The translations under genes and the position numbers were made by a program. Below the pieces are notes generated by a model. The model saw nothing but the letters and a program-made list of their open reading frames with translations. It was not told where the DNA came from and ran no database searches. A DNA stretch of 30,350 nucleotides from JBFHNV01 sp965365655 (GTDB lineage Bacteria; Pseudomonadota; Gammaproteobacteria; HK1), in NCBI GenBank assembly GCA_965365655.1, contig CBDUCN010000017.1, positions 1 through 30,350 on the forward strand, written 5' to 3'. Numbering within the stretch: the stretch's first letter is position 1; each line of letters begins with the position of its first letter. This document shows, in pieces, positions 7,901 to 15,341 of the stretch.

Positions 7901-9845
7901 GTACCTCGCGTTCTCGAGCGGAGACGGCGCGTGCCTCGGCTGCGGCGAGAAGACCTCGCTGCGGCTGTTCGTCGCGACGGTGGAGGCGCTGATGCGCCCG
8001 CGCGTCGAGCGCCACGTGAAGGCGCTCGACGACCTGGTCGCGCGACTCGAGCGCCACGTGCAGGGGCGCATCGCCGAGGAGATCGACGTCGACGCCCCGC
8101 AGACGCTGGCACGCGCGATGTCGGAGGCCGGCGACGGCGACCTCACCCTGTCCGCGCTGTCGGCGCGGCTCGAGGCGCTCACCGGCACGCACCCGATCGA
8201 CCGCGAGTGGCTGGCTCGCGTCACCGGCCTGGTGGCCGCGCTCAAGGATCTGCGCGAGCGCTACGCGCACGGCGCGACGGGCCGCGGGCGCGCGCGCATG
8301 GGGGTGCTGAACGCGACCGGCTGCAGCTCGGTGTGGGGCAGCACGTGGCCGTTCAACCCGTACCCGTTCCCGTGGGCCAACCACCTGTTCCAGGACAGCG
8401 CGTCGATGGCGATGGGCGTGTTCGAGGGGCACATGGCGAAGATGGCGCGCGGCTTCAAGGCGGTGCGCATGGCCGAGCTCGAGATCGCGGGCGAGTGGGA
8501 CCCGCGCGAGCACGACGCGTTCTTCGAGCGCTTCTCGTGGCACGACTTCAGCGACGAGGAGCTCGCGCTGTGTCCGCCGGTGGTCACCGTCGGCGGCGAC
8601 GGCGCGATGTACGACATCGGCTTCCAGAACCTGTCGCGGGCGCTGATCTCCGGCAAGCCGATCAAGGTGGTGGTGCTGGACACCCAGGTCTACTCGAACA
8701 CCGGCGGCCAGGCCTGCACCTCGGGCTTTACCGGGCAGATCTCGGACATGGCGCCGTTCGGCGACGCGACGCGCGGCAAGCAGGAGGTGCGCAAGGAGCT
8801 CGCGCTGATCGCGATGGCGCACCGCACCGCGTACGTGATGCAGGGCACGATGGCCCATCCGGCGCATCTCATCGAGGGCTTCGTCGAGGGCCTCACCAGC
8901 CGGCGTCCGGCGCTGTTCAACCTCTACACGCCGTGCCAGCCGGAGCACGGCATCGGCGACGACATGGCGCACGCGCAGGCGCGGCTCGCCGTCGAGTCGC
9001 GCGCCTACCCGCTGCTGCGCTTCGACCCCGACCGCGGCGACACCTTCGGCGAGTGCCTCGACCTCTCCGGCAACCCGGCCCGCCGCGACGACTGGCCGAG
9101 CTACGAGCTGCCGTACCGCGAGAACGAGTGCGACAGGAGCCTGTCGCTGCCGATGACCTTCGCGGACTTCGCGGCCACCGAGGTGCGCTTCCGCAAGCAC
9201 TTCCGAAGCGCGCCGCCGGACACCTGGCACGACGACATGGTCACCGTCGCCGAACTGCTCGCGCTGGAGCCGGCGGCGCGCGCCGGCAAGCGCGCGTTCA
9301 TCTGGACGGTGAACGACGACGGAGAGCTCGGGCGGCTGCTGGTGGACGACACGCTGGTCGCGGCGTGCGAGGACCGGCGCCGCTTCTGGCGCCTGCTGCG
9401 CGGCCTGCTGCCGGGCGACGCACCGCGCGCCGACGCGCCGGGGGCCGACGCGCTTCGCCGCCAGGTGGCCGAGGAGCTGGTCGCCGGGCTGCTGCGACTC
9501 GCCGGCGGCGAGCAGCCGCCCGCCGCCGGCGCCGCCGCCGGTGCGGCAGCGGAGCCCGTCGCGACGCCCGCGCCCGCACCGGCGGCCGCGGGCGGCTACG
9601 TCGCGCCGTGGATCGACTCCGACGAGTGCACCGCGTGCGACGAGTGCACCCGCCTGAATCCGGACATGTTCGCGTACGGGGACGACGGCAAGGCGTACAT
9701 CAAGGATCCCGACGGCGGCCCCTACGCGGACCTGGTGAAGGCCGCCGAGCGCTGCACCGCGCGCATCATCCATCCGGGCCTGCCGCGCGACGCGCACGCG
9801 CCCGGGATGGATGTCTGGGTGCGGCGCGCACAGCCGTACAACTGA
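4914..9845 (+). CDS. nifJ: Giant pyruvate:ferredoxin oxidoreductase (NifJ-like) with C-terminal ferredoxin domain
   Basis: It converts pyruvate (or another 2-oxoacid), CoA and oxidised ferredoxin to acetyl-CoA, CO2 and reduced ferredoxin. In order: N-terminal ThDP/pyrimidine domain (AYPITPSTQMGE, ca. 1-250), transketolase-C-like domain, gamma domain (SVGGWGAIATGKNLA; KANPKYGSEKKGQPTTFYLA), two 4Fe-4S motifs (C795-C805 in CTGCGDCVTVC; C929-C939 in CKGCGECIAVC), and the ThDP domain with CLGCGEK (C1007, C1010), NATGCSS (C1137), GDG at 1228-1230 and SNTGGQ. An Ala/Pro linker then leads to a ferredoxin-like module (C1572, C1575, C1578, C1614). At 1643 aa it is about 450 longer than standard NifJ (around 1170-1200). 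The excess lies in helical inserts between the 4Fe-4S motifs and between C1010 and C1137, plus the C-terminal module. ATGA overlap with rnfB; start clear. Substrate inferred from family. Confidence 0.92.
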   Translation: MSAPARSLFRRGHPAPARYPGVRAALDGNSAVIACEREASDAAGAYPITPSTQMGEGWAEAAAAGHVNVSGRPLIFIEPEGEHAAAAVTAGLSMTGLRAANFSSGQGIAYMHESLYAAVGKRLTYVLNVGTRAMTKATLNVHAGHDDYHCADDTGFFQLFAKNAQHAADFNLVAHRIAELALNPGIVAQDGFLTTHLIESLRLPERALVAEFLGRPEDLIECPTPAQRMLFGERRRRVPELWDVDNPVMAGIVQNQDAYMQSVAAQRPFFFDHLPELADRAFDEYAALTGRRHARVMAHACDDADYLLLGQGSVVPSAEAVADWLREHRGLRVGVVDLAMFRPFPADLLAPLLAGRAGVTVLERLDQPLAADLPLMREIRATVSKCVENGREPDRPPHAGLPAWTRVADAPALYSAAFGLGSRDLQPSDLVGAVENMLPGAPRRRFFYLGIEFVRDEALTPKEAVHQDAMLDGYPHLRDLVVRGSENPDLMPAGSVTVRMHSVGGWGAIATGKNLAATLFDLLGQDVKANPKYGSEKKGQPTTFYLAAAPEPIRVNCEYHYVDAVLSPDPNVFSHTDALAGLRDGGIFVIQSDAPTPQAAWSRIPARWRESIAERGIRAFYVDAFRIAREEATDPDLQMRMQGIAFQGAFFAASPVLSDAGLDEEALLDALRGQLERKFGGKGARVVEDNLRVIRRGFDEVRPLDADAPAGTHAHAGGAEPPIPVMVRALPKGDAPLTDIHRFWEQTGSLYARGRASAGLADPFAAMSVMPASSALFRDMTGIRFQHPRWLPERCTGCGDCVTVCPDTAMPGLVNDVTQVLDTAIARVRRAGHAVHHLPRAAREVERRLRALIAQAGEGHRVRGLLDDAIEQTLAASDARDALAPELEHLREALGDFDFALTRPYFTLPEKQAPGSGGLFSITVNPYTCKGCGECIAVCGDGALELAPQTPASVDALRREWSFWLDLPSTPARYLRVQDLEQRIGALETLLLDKSAYLAFSSGDGACLGCGEKTSLRLFVATVEALMRPRVERHVKALDDLVARLERHVQGRIAEEIDVDAPQTLARAMSEAGDGDLTLSALSARLEALTGTHPIDREWLARVTGLVAALKDLRERYAHGATGRGRARMGVLNATGCSSVWGSTWPFNPYPFPWANHLFQDSASMAMGVFEGHMAKMARGFKAVRMAELEIAGEWDPREHDAFFERFSWHDFSDEELALCPPVVTVGGDGAMYDIGFQNLSRALISGKPIKVVVLDTQVYSNTGGQACTSGFTGQISDMAPFGDATRGKQEVRKELALIAMAHRTAYVMQGTMAHPAHLIEGFVEGLTSRRPALFNLYTPCQPEHGIGDDMAHAQARLAVESRAYPLLRFDPDRGDTFGECLDLSGNPARRDDWPSYELPYRENECDRSLSLPMTFADFAATEVRFRKHFRSAPPDTWHDDMVTVAELLALEPAARAGKRAFIWTVNDDGELGRLLVDDTLVAACEDRRRFWRLLRGLLPGDAPRADAPGADALRRQVAEELVAGLLRLAGGEQPPAAGAAAGAAAEPVATPAPAPAAAGGYVAPWIDSDECTACDECTRLNPDMFAYGDDGKAYIKDPDGGPYADLVKAAERCTARIIHPGLPRDAHAPGMDVWVRRAQPYN

Positions 9846-10046
9846 ACGGGAGCGCCGATCCGTGCTGCAGCCTCGCCTTCGTTCCGACGCCCGCGTGAGC
9901 ACGCGACGGCAGGCTGCGCGTGCGGCGTGGTCGCCGGGCGCCGCGCGCACGGCCCCGGCCGTCGCGCGCGATGCGCGCGGCAGCGGGTCGCGCCGGACGC
10001 CCCACGCTGCGCGCTTCGAGACGCGCGGCTAGGCGCGCACGTCATC

Positions 10047-11372
10047 ATGTGGCCGCTTGCCGCGCACACCTTTCCCCACGGCGTCGACGTGCCGGACGAC
10101 AAGGCGGCCACGCGCGGGCTGCCGATCCGCCCGTTCCCGTTTGCGCCGATGCTGCTGCTGCCGCTCGCGCAGGCCGCCGGCGAGCCGCCGATTCCGGTCG
10201 TGCGCGACGGCCAGGAGGTCGTGCGCGGGCAGCTGCTCGCGCGCGCGGACGGATTCCGCTCGGTGCCGCTGCACGCGCCGGCGAGCGGGCGGGTGAGGCG
10301 CGTCGCGCGCGTGCCGGATGCGAGCGGCGCGCCGGTCGCGGGCATCCACCTCGAGCCCTGGCCCGGCTCGACGCAGGAGCTGCCGGAGGGAACCCCGTGC
10401 GATCCGGCGCGCGCGACGCCGCGCGAGATCATCGACGCGGTGCAGGCAGCGGGCATCGTGGGGCTCGGCGGCGCGGCGTTCCCGACGCACGTGAAGCTCG
10501 CGGCGCACGAGCACCGCGACATCGACACCGTGCTCGTCAACGGGGTCGAGTGCGAGCCGTGCCTGACGACGGACCACCGGGTGATGCTCGAGCAGGCCGC
10601 GGACGTGTGGCGCGGCGTGCGCTACCTGCTCGCGGCGGCCGGGGCGGCGCGCGCGGTGATCGCGGTGGAAGCGAACAAGCGGGACGCCGCCACGGCACTC
10701 GAGCGGGCGCGGCCCGACGATCTCCCCGGCACGGTGCAGGTGCTGCCGGTGCACTACCCGCAGGGCGCGGAGCGCATCCTGGTCGACAGCGTGCTCGGCC
10801 GCGCGGTGCCCGCCGGCGGGCACCCCGCGGACGTCGGCGCGGTGTGCCTGAACGTCGCGACCACCGCCGAGATCGGGCGGCTGCTCCCGCACGGGCGCGG
10901 CATCGTCGAGCGGGTGGTGACCGTGACCGGGACGGCGGTCGCGCACCCCGGCAACTACCGCATCCCGATCGGCACGCCGCTCGGCTTCGTGCTCGAGCAT
11001 GCGGGGGCGCACGGCCCGCTCGGGCGGGTATTCCTCGGCGGCCCGATGATGGGCCACGCCGTGCCGGGCCTCGACGTGCCCGTGACGAAGGGCGCGACCG
11101 GCGTCGTCGCGATGCGCGCGGGCGCCGGCGCGGCGCCGCGCGAGCACCCGTGCATCCACTGCGGGCGCTGCGTGCGCGCGTGCCCGCTGTGGCTGGACCC
11201 GTCGCGGCTGGGCCTGCTCGCGCGCCACGGCCGCTACGCCGAGATGCGCGACGAGCACCGCCTCGCGGAGTGCTTCGAGTGCGGCGCCTGCGCGTACGTG
11301 TGCCCCGCCCACATCCCGCTCGTGCAGCTCGTGCGCGCCGCGAAGAGCGCGCTCAGGGACGAGGCGGCATGA
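10047..11372 (+). CDS. rnfC: Rnf complex NADH/FMN-binding subunit RnfC
   Basis: RnfC is the peripheral subunit that carries FMN, exchanges electrons with NAD(H) and holds two 4Fe-4S clusters. The start at ATG 10047 puts the family N-terminus in place (HTFPHGVDVPDDKAATRGLPI). Downstream are the barrel-sandwich domain (GQLLARADG, PASGRVRRV), the Nqo1-like GLGGAAFPTHVKL with NGVECEP, the SLBB-like part, and the two C-terminal cluster motifs CIHCGRCVRACPL and CFECGACAYVCPAHIPL. At 441 aa it lacks the long Ala/Lys-rich tail of many gammaproteobacterial RnfC proteins. A 201-bp gap (9846-10046) separates it from nifJ, the only sizeable break inside the operon; I see no promoter or terminator in it. 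The ribosome site is weak. The stop overlaps the rnfD start (ATGA). Confidence 0.93.
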   Translation: MWPLAAHTFPHGVDVPDDKAATRGLPIRPFPFAPMLLLPLAQAAGEPPIPVVRDGQEVVRGQLLARADGFRSVPLHAPASGRVRRVARVPDASGAPVAGIHLEPWPGSTQELPEGTPCDPARATPREIIDAVQAAGIVGLGGAAFPTHVKLAAHEHRDIDTVLVNGVECEPCLTTDHRVMLEQAADVWRGVRYLLAAAGAARAVIAVEANKRDAATALERARPDDLPGTVQVLPVHYPQGAERILVDSVLGRAVPAGGHPADVGAVCLNVATTAEIGRLLPHGRGIVERVVTVTGTAVAHPGNYRIPIGTPLGFVLEHAGAHGPLGRVFLGGPMMGHAVPGLDVPVTKGATGVVAMRAGAGAAPREHPCIHCGRCVRACPLWLDPSRLGLLARHGRYAEMRDEHRLAECFECGACAYVCPAHIPLVQLVRAAKSALRDEAA

Positions 11373-12385
11373 GGGCGGGGCTCGAGATCGCGCCGTCGCC
11401 GCACGTCGCGAGCGGCGCGCGGGTGGAGCACATCATGCGCGACGTCGTGATCGCGCTGGCCCCGGTCACGGTGTTCGCGGTGTGGCTGTTCGGGCTCGCC
11501 GCGCTCGTGACCCTCGCGGCAGCGACCGCCGCCGCGGTGCTCGCCGAGCACGCCGCCGCGCGGCTGCGCGGCGTGCCGACGACGGTGGGCGACTGGTCCG
11601 CGGCCGTCACCGGCCTCGTCTACGGGCTGACGCTGCCGCCGGCGCTGCCGCTGTGGATGACGGTGCTCGGCGCAGCGGTCGGGGTGGCCGGCGGCAAGCT
11701 GCTGTTCGGAGGCCTGGGCGGCAACGTATTCAACCCGGCGCTGGTCGGGCGCGCGTTCCTGCAGGCGGCGTTCCCCGCCGCGATGACCAGCTGGCAGGCA
11801 CCGCTGGCCGACGGGCGATTCACCGCGCTGCCGACGTCGACGCTGGCGGCGCCGCTCGCGGCGCCGCACTACGACGCCGTCACGGGTGCGACGCCGCTGG
11901 CCGCGATGAAGTTCGAGCACGAGCCGACGGCGACCGCGGACCTGCTGCTCGGCCTCACGTCCGGCTCCACCGGCGAGACCTGCGCGCTGCTGCTGCTCGC
12001 CGGCGGGGCGTGGCTCGCGCTGCGCCGGGTGCTCGACTGGCGCATTCCGACCGCGATCCTCGCCACCGTCGCCGCGGCGAGCGCCGCCGCGCACGCCGCC
12101 GCGCCCGAGCGCTTCGCGCCGCCGCTGTTCATGCTGCTCTCGGGCGGGCTGCTGCTCGGGGCGCTGTACATGGCGACCGACCCCGTCGCGTCGCCGTCCA
12201 CAGCCGCGGGCGCGTGGGTCTACGGCGCGCTGATCGGGACCCTGGTCGTCGTGATCCGCTTCTTCGGCGGCCTGCCCGAGGGCGTGATGTACGCGATCCT
12301 GATGGCGAACGCGACGTCGCCGCTGATCGACCGCTGGCTGCGCCCCGCCCCGCCCCGGCGCCACGCCGCGCGCGACGATGGCTGA
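11369..12385 (+). CDS. rnfD: Rnf complex membrane subunit RnfD
   Basis: RnfD is a polytopic inner-membrane subunit with covalently bound FMN, thought to take part in ion translocation. The 338-aa protein opens with the typical APSPHVASGARVEHIMRDVVIAL and shows about nine hydrophobic segments. The conserved GNVFNPALVGRAFLQAAFP and YMATDPVASPST are present. The flavinylation motif is T172-G-A-T175 (DAVTGATPLA); T175 would receive FMN from ApbE, whose gene lies at the end of this cluster. It starts with ATGA overlap to rnfC and overlaps rnfG by 8 nt. Homologous to NqrB of the Na+-translocating NADH:quinone reductase. Confidence 0.94.
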   Translation: MRAGLEIAPSPHVASGARVEHIMRDVVIALAPVTVFAVWLFGLAALVTLAAATAAAVLAEHAAARLRGVPTTVGDWSAAVTGLVYGLTLPPALPLWMTVLGAAVGVAGGKLLFGGLGGNVFNPALVGRAFLQAAFPAAMTSWQAPLADGRFTALPTSTLAAPLAAPHYDAVTGATPLAAMKFEHEPTATADLLLGLTSGSTGETCALLLLAGGAWLALRRVLDWRIPTAILATVAAASAAAHAAAPERFAPPLFMLLSGGLLLGALYMATDPVASPSTAAGAWVYGALIGTLVVVIRFFGGLPEGVMYAILMANATSPLIDRWLRPAPPRRHAARDDG

Positions 12386-13049
12386 GCCGCGCCCGGCCGA
12401 GGCCTGGTGGCCGATGTTCCGCGCCCTCGTCGGCACCGGGCTCGCGTGCGCGCTGCTGATCGTCGGCTCCTACGAGCTGACCCGGGAGCCGATCGCGGCG
12501 AACCGCGATGCGCGCCTGCGCGCGGCGATCGACGCGGTGCTTCCCGCGACGGCCGCGGTCGTCAGCTACCGCCGCCTGCCCGACGGACGCCTCCAGCGCC
12601 TCGACGCGCTGACCTCGGGCGACGACGTGGTGCACGCGGGCTTCGACGCCGACGGCCGCGTCACGGGCTTCGCGTACGAGGGCCGCGGCCCCGGCTACCA
12701 GGACAGCATCGAGGTGCTGCTCGGCCACGACCCGCGCAGCCAGCGCATCGTCGGCCTCGCGGTGCTCGCGTCGCGGGAGACGCCGGGCCTCGGCGACCGC
12801 ATCCGCGACGACCCGGCGTTCCACGCGGGCTTTCGCGACCTCGACGTGCGCCTCGACGCATCGGGCGAGGCACTCGCGCACGCGGTCGCGCTCGCCCGCC
12901 CGGGGCGGCAGCGCCGCGCGTGGCAGATCGACGGCATCAGCGGCGCGACGGTGTCCTCGCGGGCCGTCGCACGCATCGTCGGCGAGGCGGCGGCGCGCTG
13001 GGCGCCGCTGCTGGGCTCCGCGCTCGAGCGCGTCGAGGAGCCGCGGTGA
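12378..13049 (+). CDS. rnfG: Rnf complex flavoprotein subunit RnfG
   Basis: RnfG is held by one N-terminal membrane helix (ALVGTGLACALLIVGSYEL, about residues 13-33) with an outward FMN-binding domain. The flavinylation motif S188-G-A-T191 (IDGISGATVSSRAV) is intact, with T191 the expected site of phosphoester-linked FMN. Other family features are GFAYEGRGPGYQDSIEVLLGHD and VLASRETPGLGDRI. At 223 aa it has normal family length. It overlaps rnfD by 8 nt and ends in a GTGA overlap with rnfE, so its synthesis is coupled to the membrane subunits. NqrC is the homologue. Confidence 0.94.
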   Translation: MAEPRPAEAWWPMFRALVGTGLACALLIVGSYELTREPIAANRDARLRAAIDAVLPATAAVVSYRRLPDGRLQRLDALTSGDDVVHAGFDADGRVTGFAYEGRGPGYQDSIEVLLGHDPRSQRIVGLAVLASRETPGLGDRIRDDPAFHAGFRDLDVRLDASGEALAHAVALARPGRQRRAWQIDGISGATVSSRAVARIVGEAAARWAPLLGSALERVEEPR

Positions 13050-13669
13050 GCAGCGGCGACGACTTCGTCAAGGGCCTGTGGCGGGAGAACCCGGTGCTCG
13101 CGATGCTGCTCGGGATGTGCCCGACGCTGGCGGTGACCAACAGCGCCGCCAACGGCCTCGCGATGGGCCTCGCGACGGCGGGCGTGCTCGCGGTGTCCGG
13201 CCTCGTCGTGTCGGCGACCCGGCGCGTGGTCCCGAGGGCCGTGCGCGTCGCGACCTGGATCCTCGTCATCGCGACGCTGGTGACGGCGGTGGACTACCTG
13301 CTGCAGGCCGCCGCGCCCGACGTGCACCGGCGCCTCGGCGCGTTCGTGTCGCTGATCGTCGTGAACTGCCTGATCCTCGGCCGCGCGGAGGCCTTCGCGT
13401 CGCGCAACGCGGTGCCCGCGGCGGTGCTCGACGGCGCCGGCATGGGCGCCGGGTTCACGCTCGCGCTGCTCGCGATCGGCTCGGTGCGCGAGGTGCTGGG
13501 CAGCGGCACCTGGTTCGGGCTCGCGGTGCTGCCGGACGGGTTCGCGCGCTTCGCGGTGATGCTGCTGCCGGCGGGCGGCTTCCTGACGCTCGCGGCGTGG
13601 CTGCTCGCGGTGAATGCGCTGCGCACCCGGCGGCGCGCGGGCACGGCGCCGGAGGGCCTCGCGCGATGA
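13046..13669 (+). CDS. rnfE: Rnf complex membrane subunit RnfE
   Basis: RnfE is a six-helix inner-membrane subunit homologous to NqrD. The start is GTG at 13046 overlapping the rnfG stop. The 207-aa protein has the signature LWRENPVLAMLLGMCPTLAVTNSAANG and, in the second half, LIVVNCLILGRAEAFASRN. The two Cys-containing half-repeats (GMCP and VVNC) correspond to the positions that, with their counterparts in RnfA, ligate an intramembrane iron-sulfur centre in Rnf/Nqr complexes. A periplasmic-side acidic/Arg tail follows (TRRRAGTAPEG). Its stop overlaps the rnfA ATG. Confidence 0.94.
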   Translation: MSSGDDFVKGLWRENPVLAMLLGMCPTLAVTNSAANGLAMGLATAGVLAVSGLVVSATRRVVPRAVRVATWILVIATLVTAVDYLLQAAAPDVHRRLGAFVSLIVVNCLILGRAEAFASRNAVPAAVLDGAGMGAGFTLALLAIGSVREVLGSGTWFGLAVLPDGFARFAVMLLPAGGFLTLAAWLLAVNALRTRRRAGTAPEGLAR

Positions 13670-14259
13670 ACGACGCGGCCCCGTTCGAAGTGCTCGTCGA
13701 CGCGGCGCTCGTGAACAACTTCGTGCTCGCGTACTTCCTCGGCATCTGTCCGTTCCTCGGGGTGTCCGGGCGCGTCGCGACGGCGACGCGCATGGGCGCT
13801 GCGGTGACCTTCGTGATGCTGCTGAGCGCGAGCGCGGCCCATGGCCTGGACCTGCTGCTCGCCGCGATCGGCGCGCCGTACCTGCGACTGGTGTCCTACG
13901 TGGTCGTGATCGCGGCGCTGGTGCAGCTGGTCGAGATGTTCGTGCGCGCGACGAGCCCGGCGCTGTTTCGCGCGCTCGGCATCTTCCTGCCGCTGATCAC
14001 GACGAACTGCGCAATCCTCGCGGTCGCGCTGTTCCAGTCGCAGCGCGGCTACGGCTTCGTGCAGTGCCTCGCGTTCGCCGCCGGCGCCGGGCTCGGCTTC
14101 ACCCTCGCACTGGTGCTGATGGCGGGGCTGCGCGAGCGGCTCGAGCTGTCGAGCGTGCCCGACGTCGCGCGAGGCGCCGCGCTCACGCTGGTGCTGGCCG
14201 GAATCCTGTCGATGGCGTTCATGGGCTTCGGCGGCCTCGGCGTCGAGGGCGCACGATGA
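13666..14259 (+). CDS. rnfA: Rnf complex membrane subunit RnfA
   Basis: RnfA is the inverted-topology partner of RnfE (NqrE homologue) with six membrane helices. The 197-aa protein has VNNFVLAYFLGICPFLGVSG near the start and GIFLPLITTNCAILAVALF in the middle, with both conserved Cys (GICP, TTNC) that complete the intramembrane Fe-S site with RnfE. GYGFVQCLAFAAGAGLGFTLALVL is also typical. It is the last canonical rnf gene here, so the order is B-nifJ-C-D-G-E-A; rnfH is absent. Its stop overlaps the start of a small Cys-rich membrane peptide (ATGA). Confidence 0.94.
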   Translation: MNDAAPFEVLVDAALVNNFVLAYFLGICPFLGVSGRVATATRMGAAVTFVMLLSASAAHGLDLLLAAIGAPYLRLVSYVVVIAALVQLVEMFVRATSPALFRALGIFLPLITTNCAILAVALFQSQRGYGFVQCLAFAAGAGLGFTLALVLMAGLRERLELSSVPDVARGAALTLVLAGILSMAFMGFGGLGVEGAR

Positions 14260-14435
14260 TCGCGGGCAGCTGGCTCACAGGGCTCGCCGTGCTCGCGCTG
14301 CTCGCGGGCGCGTGGGCCGGCGTGCTCTGGCTCGCGCGCGCGCAGGGCCGCGGCGCATCCGGATGCGGCACGTGCGGCGCCTGCGGCGCGCGTGCGGACA
14401 CGGCTCACGGGAGGAGAACCGATGCGACTCGCTGA
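14256..14435 (+). CDS. 59-residue Cys-rich single-TM peptide of the rnf operon
   Basis: A short frame starts at ATG 14256 overlapping the rnfA stop by 4 nt (ATGA), the same coupling used through the whole operon. Residues 6-27 form one membrane helix (WLTGLAVLALLAGAWAGVLWLA). A short cytosolic-type tail follows with C37-G-T-C40-G-A-C43, then a polar end. It overlaps the next gene by 14 nt. I see no certain family match. It is similar in size and plan to NqrM, the small Cys-containing membrane protein that supplies iron for the NqrD/NqrE Fe-S centre, and to FeoB-associated Cys-rich proteins. My inference is a maturation factor for the RnfA/RnfE cluster. The coupling makes it very likely to be translated. 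Confidence 0.72.
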   Translation: MIAGSWLTGLAVLALLAGAWAGVLWLARAQGRGASGCGTCGACGARADTAHGRRTDATR

Positions 14436-15282
14436 CCTCGACACCTCGCGGCGCCTGCACGCGACCGTCGCCGCGAGCGAGCGCCTCACGCCCGACACGT
14501 CCCCGGAGGAGGTGCGCGAGCTGGTGCTCGCGGTCGACGCGCCCGGGCTAGACGTGCGCCCGGGGCAATGCGTGGCCGTCGTCGTGCCCGGCCCCCACCC
14601 GCAGGGTCACGGCGAGCACGTGCGGCTCTACAGCGTCGCCGACGCCCCTGGCGCGGGGCCCGACGGCCGCCCGCGCGTCGCGATCTGCGTGCGCCGCTGC
14701 TCGTACATCGACCCGTTCAGCGGCGAGCGATTCCCCGGCATCGCGTCGAACTTCCTGTGCGACCGCCGCCCCGGCGACGCGGTCGTGCTCGCCGGACCCT
14801 ACGGACTGCCCTTCGAGGTGCCCGACGACCGCGGCGCGGACCTGCTGCTGATCGGGCTCGGCACCGGTATCGCCCCGTTCCGCGCGTTCGTGCGACACAT
14901 CGTCGAGGACCTGGGCGGCTGGGACGGCAGCGTCACGCTTTTCTTCGGCGCGCGCACCGGCCTCGAGATGCTCTACATGAACGACCGGCGCGACGACTTC
15001 GCGCGCTGGCTGGACGCGCCCACCCTGCGCGCGTTCCAGGCCGTGAGCCCGCGCCCGCACTGGGACGAGCCGGCGGCGCTCGGCGCGGCGCTGGCCGCAC
15101 ACCGCGAAGAGGTGTGGCGCATGCTCGGCGACCCGCGCACCCACGTGTACGTCGCCGGGCTGGAGGCCGTGCGCGACGGGCTCGACGACGCGCTCGCGGC
15201 GATGGCCGGCTCGGCCGCGAAGTGGCAACGGCGCAAGGCCGAGCTGGTCGCGGGCGGGCGCTGGACGGAACTGCTGTACTGA
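14422..15282 (+). CDS. Ferredoxin-NADP+ reductase-like flavoprotein
   Basis: This 286-aa protein has the two domains of the ferredoxin-NADP+ reductase family. The FAD domain carries RLYSVAD (R68-L-Y-S71) and a following Cys/Ser-type phosphate loop (FPGIASNFLCD, matching the G-x-x-S/T-N-x-L pattern). The NAD(P) domain has LIGLGTGIAPFRAF (G147-T-G149-I-A-P152), FFGARTG and VYVAGLEAVRDGLDDAL. It ends in an aromatic residue (ELLY), as plant-type reductases do. The ATG at 14422 has GGGAGGAG 6-12 nt upstream, inside the preceding small gene. In this operon it would move electrons between ferredoxin reduced by NifJ (or the NifJ ferredoxin domain) and NADP(H). Family certain; exact donor and direction inferred. 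Confidence 0.88.
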   Translation: MRLADLDTSRRLHATVAASERLTPDTSPEEVRELVLAVDAPGLDVRPGQCVAVVVPGPHPQGHGEHVRLYSVADAPGAGPDGRPRVAICVRRCSYIDPFSGERFPGIASNFLCDRRPGDAVVLAGPYGLPFEVPDDRGADLLLIGLGTGIAPFRAFVRHIVEDLGGWDGSVTLFFGARTGLEMLYMNDRRDDFARWLDAPTLRAFQAVSPRPHWDEPAALGAALAAHREEVWRMLGDPRTHVYVAGLEAVRDGLDDALAAMAGSAAKWQRRKAELVAGGRWTELLY

Positions 15283-15341
15283 ACCGTGTGTTGAAGAACG
15301 CGCCCGCCGCCACGCGGCACGCGCAAGCGAGGAGGACGACG

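Noticed and set aside
4479..9950. A very long open frame (over 1800 codons) on the minus strand opposite nifJ
   Set aside because: It is a GC-rich opposite-strand shadow: composition is dominated by Arg, Ala, His and Val with no family motif, while the plus strand encodes an unmistakable NifJ.
9846..10046. An extra gene between nifJ and rnfC
   Set aside because: Short frames here lack ribosome sites and protein-like composition; the gap is best left as non-coding within the operon.
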